DNA from: Liolophura sinensis
Taxonomy: Eukaryota > Mollusca > Polyplacophora > Chitonida > Chitonidae
Reading direction: 5' to 3'
Length of the DNA stretch: 49,119 bases
NCBI RefSeq assembly: GCF_032854445.1
Contig: NW_027018268.1
Coordinates: 1-49,119, forward strand
Below, piece by piece: positions 48,401 through 49,119 of this stretch. A program made the translations under genes and the position numbers. Positions within the stretch are counted from its first letter, which is position 1. Each line of letters opens with the position of its first letter. The notes under the pieces were generated by a model that was given only the letters and a program-made list of their open reading frames with translations, was not told the origin of the DNA and ran no database searches.

Positions 48401-49119
48401 AACACAATGTACTAGATACAGTCTGCTGTAAAAAGTACAACTGATCACTGAACCACATTTATAAGGTTCTAATAGATGCGGAATTGGGCCAGGCATCGGC
48501 AGCTGTTAAAAAATTGCATATTTCCCTGGTTTACATGGAGTAAGAGCCGTTGCTGGGCACGTGACTATGACATCAATGATCATTCAATTGTCGCTACAGC
48601 CAAAAGTATTAGTCGGAGAGCAACGCAGTTTGCACCATTCGATTTTTCGTCACAAAATACGTCGGATTAGCCTCTTACCAGCAGCACTGGAACAGTTTTT
48701 CCACTTTTGCATTTTTGCCTGGTCTTTTTGTTAATTTGAAATCGGATACAATCTACTATGTACAATCGCGACTGGTCATTACTATATTCAACTTTTGACT
48801 GTAAGTTATGTGCCCTTCTGTAGCCCAGAAGACGTCAAATCTTTGGCTAAGCCCATTTAACTCACCCAGCAATTGTCCTTACTTCTAAGTCCAAGACAAT
48901 CTCAATGTCTTTATCTACGTGTAGAAAAACCACACCATTTGTACATAAAAAAACACAATGTACTAGATACAGTCTGCTGTAAAAAGTACAACTGATCACT
49001 GACCCACATCAATAAGGTTCTAAAAGATGCGGAATTGGCCCAGGCATCGGCAGCTGTTTAAAAAATTGCAAATTTCCCTGGTTTCCATGGAGTAAGAGCC
49101 GTTGCTGGCACGTGACTAT
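45466..49119 (+). repeat. Terminal block with a possible 5-monomer period, 6.6 monomers
   Basis: Monomers start at 45466, 46016, 46566, 47118, 47669, 48219 and 48770 (partial). The units at 45466 and 48219 share two private features, acatttataagg and gatttttcgtcac, and are 2753 bp (five units) apart. The unit at 46016 and the partial one at 48770 also match in class (cacaatgtac, ctgacccac, aaaagatg, gctgtttaaaaaattgc). Within the period, 46016 and 46566 share gacttcaatg, and 46566 and 47118 share gatgcgcaaatg. These markers are absent from the rest of the array. The last 350 bp carry several 1-bp indels. Confidence 0.7.
48770..49119 (+). repeat. Partial last monomer, 350 bp
   Basis: The unit runs from gactggtc to gcacgtgactat and is cut by the window end. 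It has four 1-bp indels relative to the class consensus (ctttggcta, gtccttac, aaaaaaacaca, gctggcacg), far denser than in the preceding units. Confidence 0.9.

Larger units (their letters stand above)
1..49119 (+). repeat. Satellite DNA array, ~550-bp monomer, about 89.6 copies
   Basis: The motif gactggtc (tactggtc once, at 32257) recurs every 546-552 bp across the window, apart from one 388-bp and one 563-bp unit. Every interval is filled with closely related sequence in one orientation. Most length variation comes from three sites: gctgtta versus gctgttta, gcatttttgcc versus gcattttgcc, and ttaattgaaat versus ttaatttgaaat. There is no unique spacer, inversion, transposon or gene. Long homogeneous arrays with a repeating class order are known from eukaryotic heterochromatin, so a centromeric, pericentromeric or subtelomeric location is inferred. 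The monomer family and organism are not recognised. The + strand is arbitrary. Confidence 0.98.

Noticed and set aside
616-48670. Many open frames of 60-107 codons on both strands as protein-coding genes
   Set aside because: They are the same few frames repeated with the monomer, overlap each other on opposite strands and change length with 1-bp class indels. They show no recognisable domain, signal peptide or gene context. The tandem repeat explains them fully.
1-49119. CRISPR array
   Set aside because: The repeat unit is about 550 bp and contiguous, with no short repeats separated by unique spacers and no cas genes.
1-49119. rDNA or intergenic spacer repeats
   Set aside because: I see no conserved rRNA sequence in the monomer, and nothing but the satellite is present in 49 kb.
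1-49119. CENP-B box in the monomer
   Set aside because: I found no stretch matching the TTCG...A..CGGG pattern on either strand by eye, so a centromeric role cannot be argued from that motif.
1-49119. Inverted monomers or a palindromic array centre
   Set aside because: Every monomer start motif is on the + strand as given; no reverse-oriented unit was seen.

Overview
The window is one uninterrupted array of tandemly repeated satellite DNA, and I find no supportable gene in it. A monomer of about 549-550 bp repeats head to tail from the first base to the last. I count 89 monomers plus a 350-bp partial one, all in the same orientation, with no unique spacer, inverted unit or transposon-like insert. 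Monomer starts were placed by eye on the shared motif gactggtc. Arrays this long, with divergent monomer classes in a repeating order, are typical of eukaryotic pericentromeric, centromeric or subtelomeric heterochromatin. I do not recognise the monomer family and cannot name the organism. One clean stretch (10441-10980) is 40.4% GC by hand count and has 19 CpG, close to the number expected by chance, so it is not CpG-depleted.

The monomers fall into about nine classes, which I call A to I, separated by diagnostic substitutions and 1-2 bp indels. A: agtattattcgg. B: catctataaggctc, ccattgag, attgtggct. C: catgactat start and ctaaacccat(t/a)aaactc. D: cacaaagtac and gcatatttgcc; later D' copies also carry tctgcgtgtag. 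E: ctgacgcacatc and ggaaatggccc. F: cttctgtaccag, lacking 2 bp. G: aaaaaaaacaatg, attagtcgg, acgcagttt. H: cttttcagtcc and tttagaaaattg. I: cacaatgtac, usually ggccaagg, and tttagaaaattg. The classes recur in the order A-B-C-D-E-F-G-(F-G)-H-G-I-A, so this is a higher-order repeat (HOR) array.

Layout: 1-7133, a 13-monomer HOR copy; 7134-15927, a 16-monomer copy that matches it for most of its first 12 units; 15928-18678, an A/B expansion; 18679-24172, a 10-mer; 24173-27309, a 6-mer with a truncated B; 27310-30055, a 5-mer; 30056-33356, a 6-mer; 33357-35555, a 4-mer; 35556-40516, a 9-mer; 40517-44364, a 7-mer; 44365-45465, two mosaic monomers; 45466-49119, a differently ordered block with signs of a 5-monomer period. 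The differing copies look like products of unequal crossover and gene conversion. Chimeric monomers, a microhomology deletion, a 13-bp tandem duplication and local 550-bp and 1.1-kb duplications all support this.

Both ends (about 1-4000 and the last 350 bp) carry many more single-base indels than the interior, mainly in homopolymers. That pattern suggests the window is a whole contig with poorly polished ends. The recurrent small open frames, including a 91-codon minus-strand frame seen many times, are best explained as by-products of the repeat.
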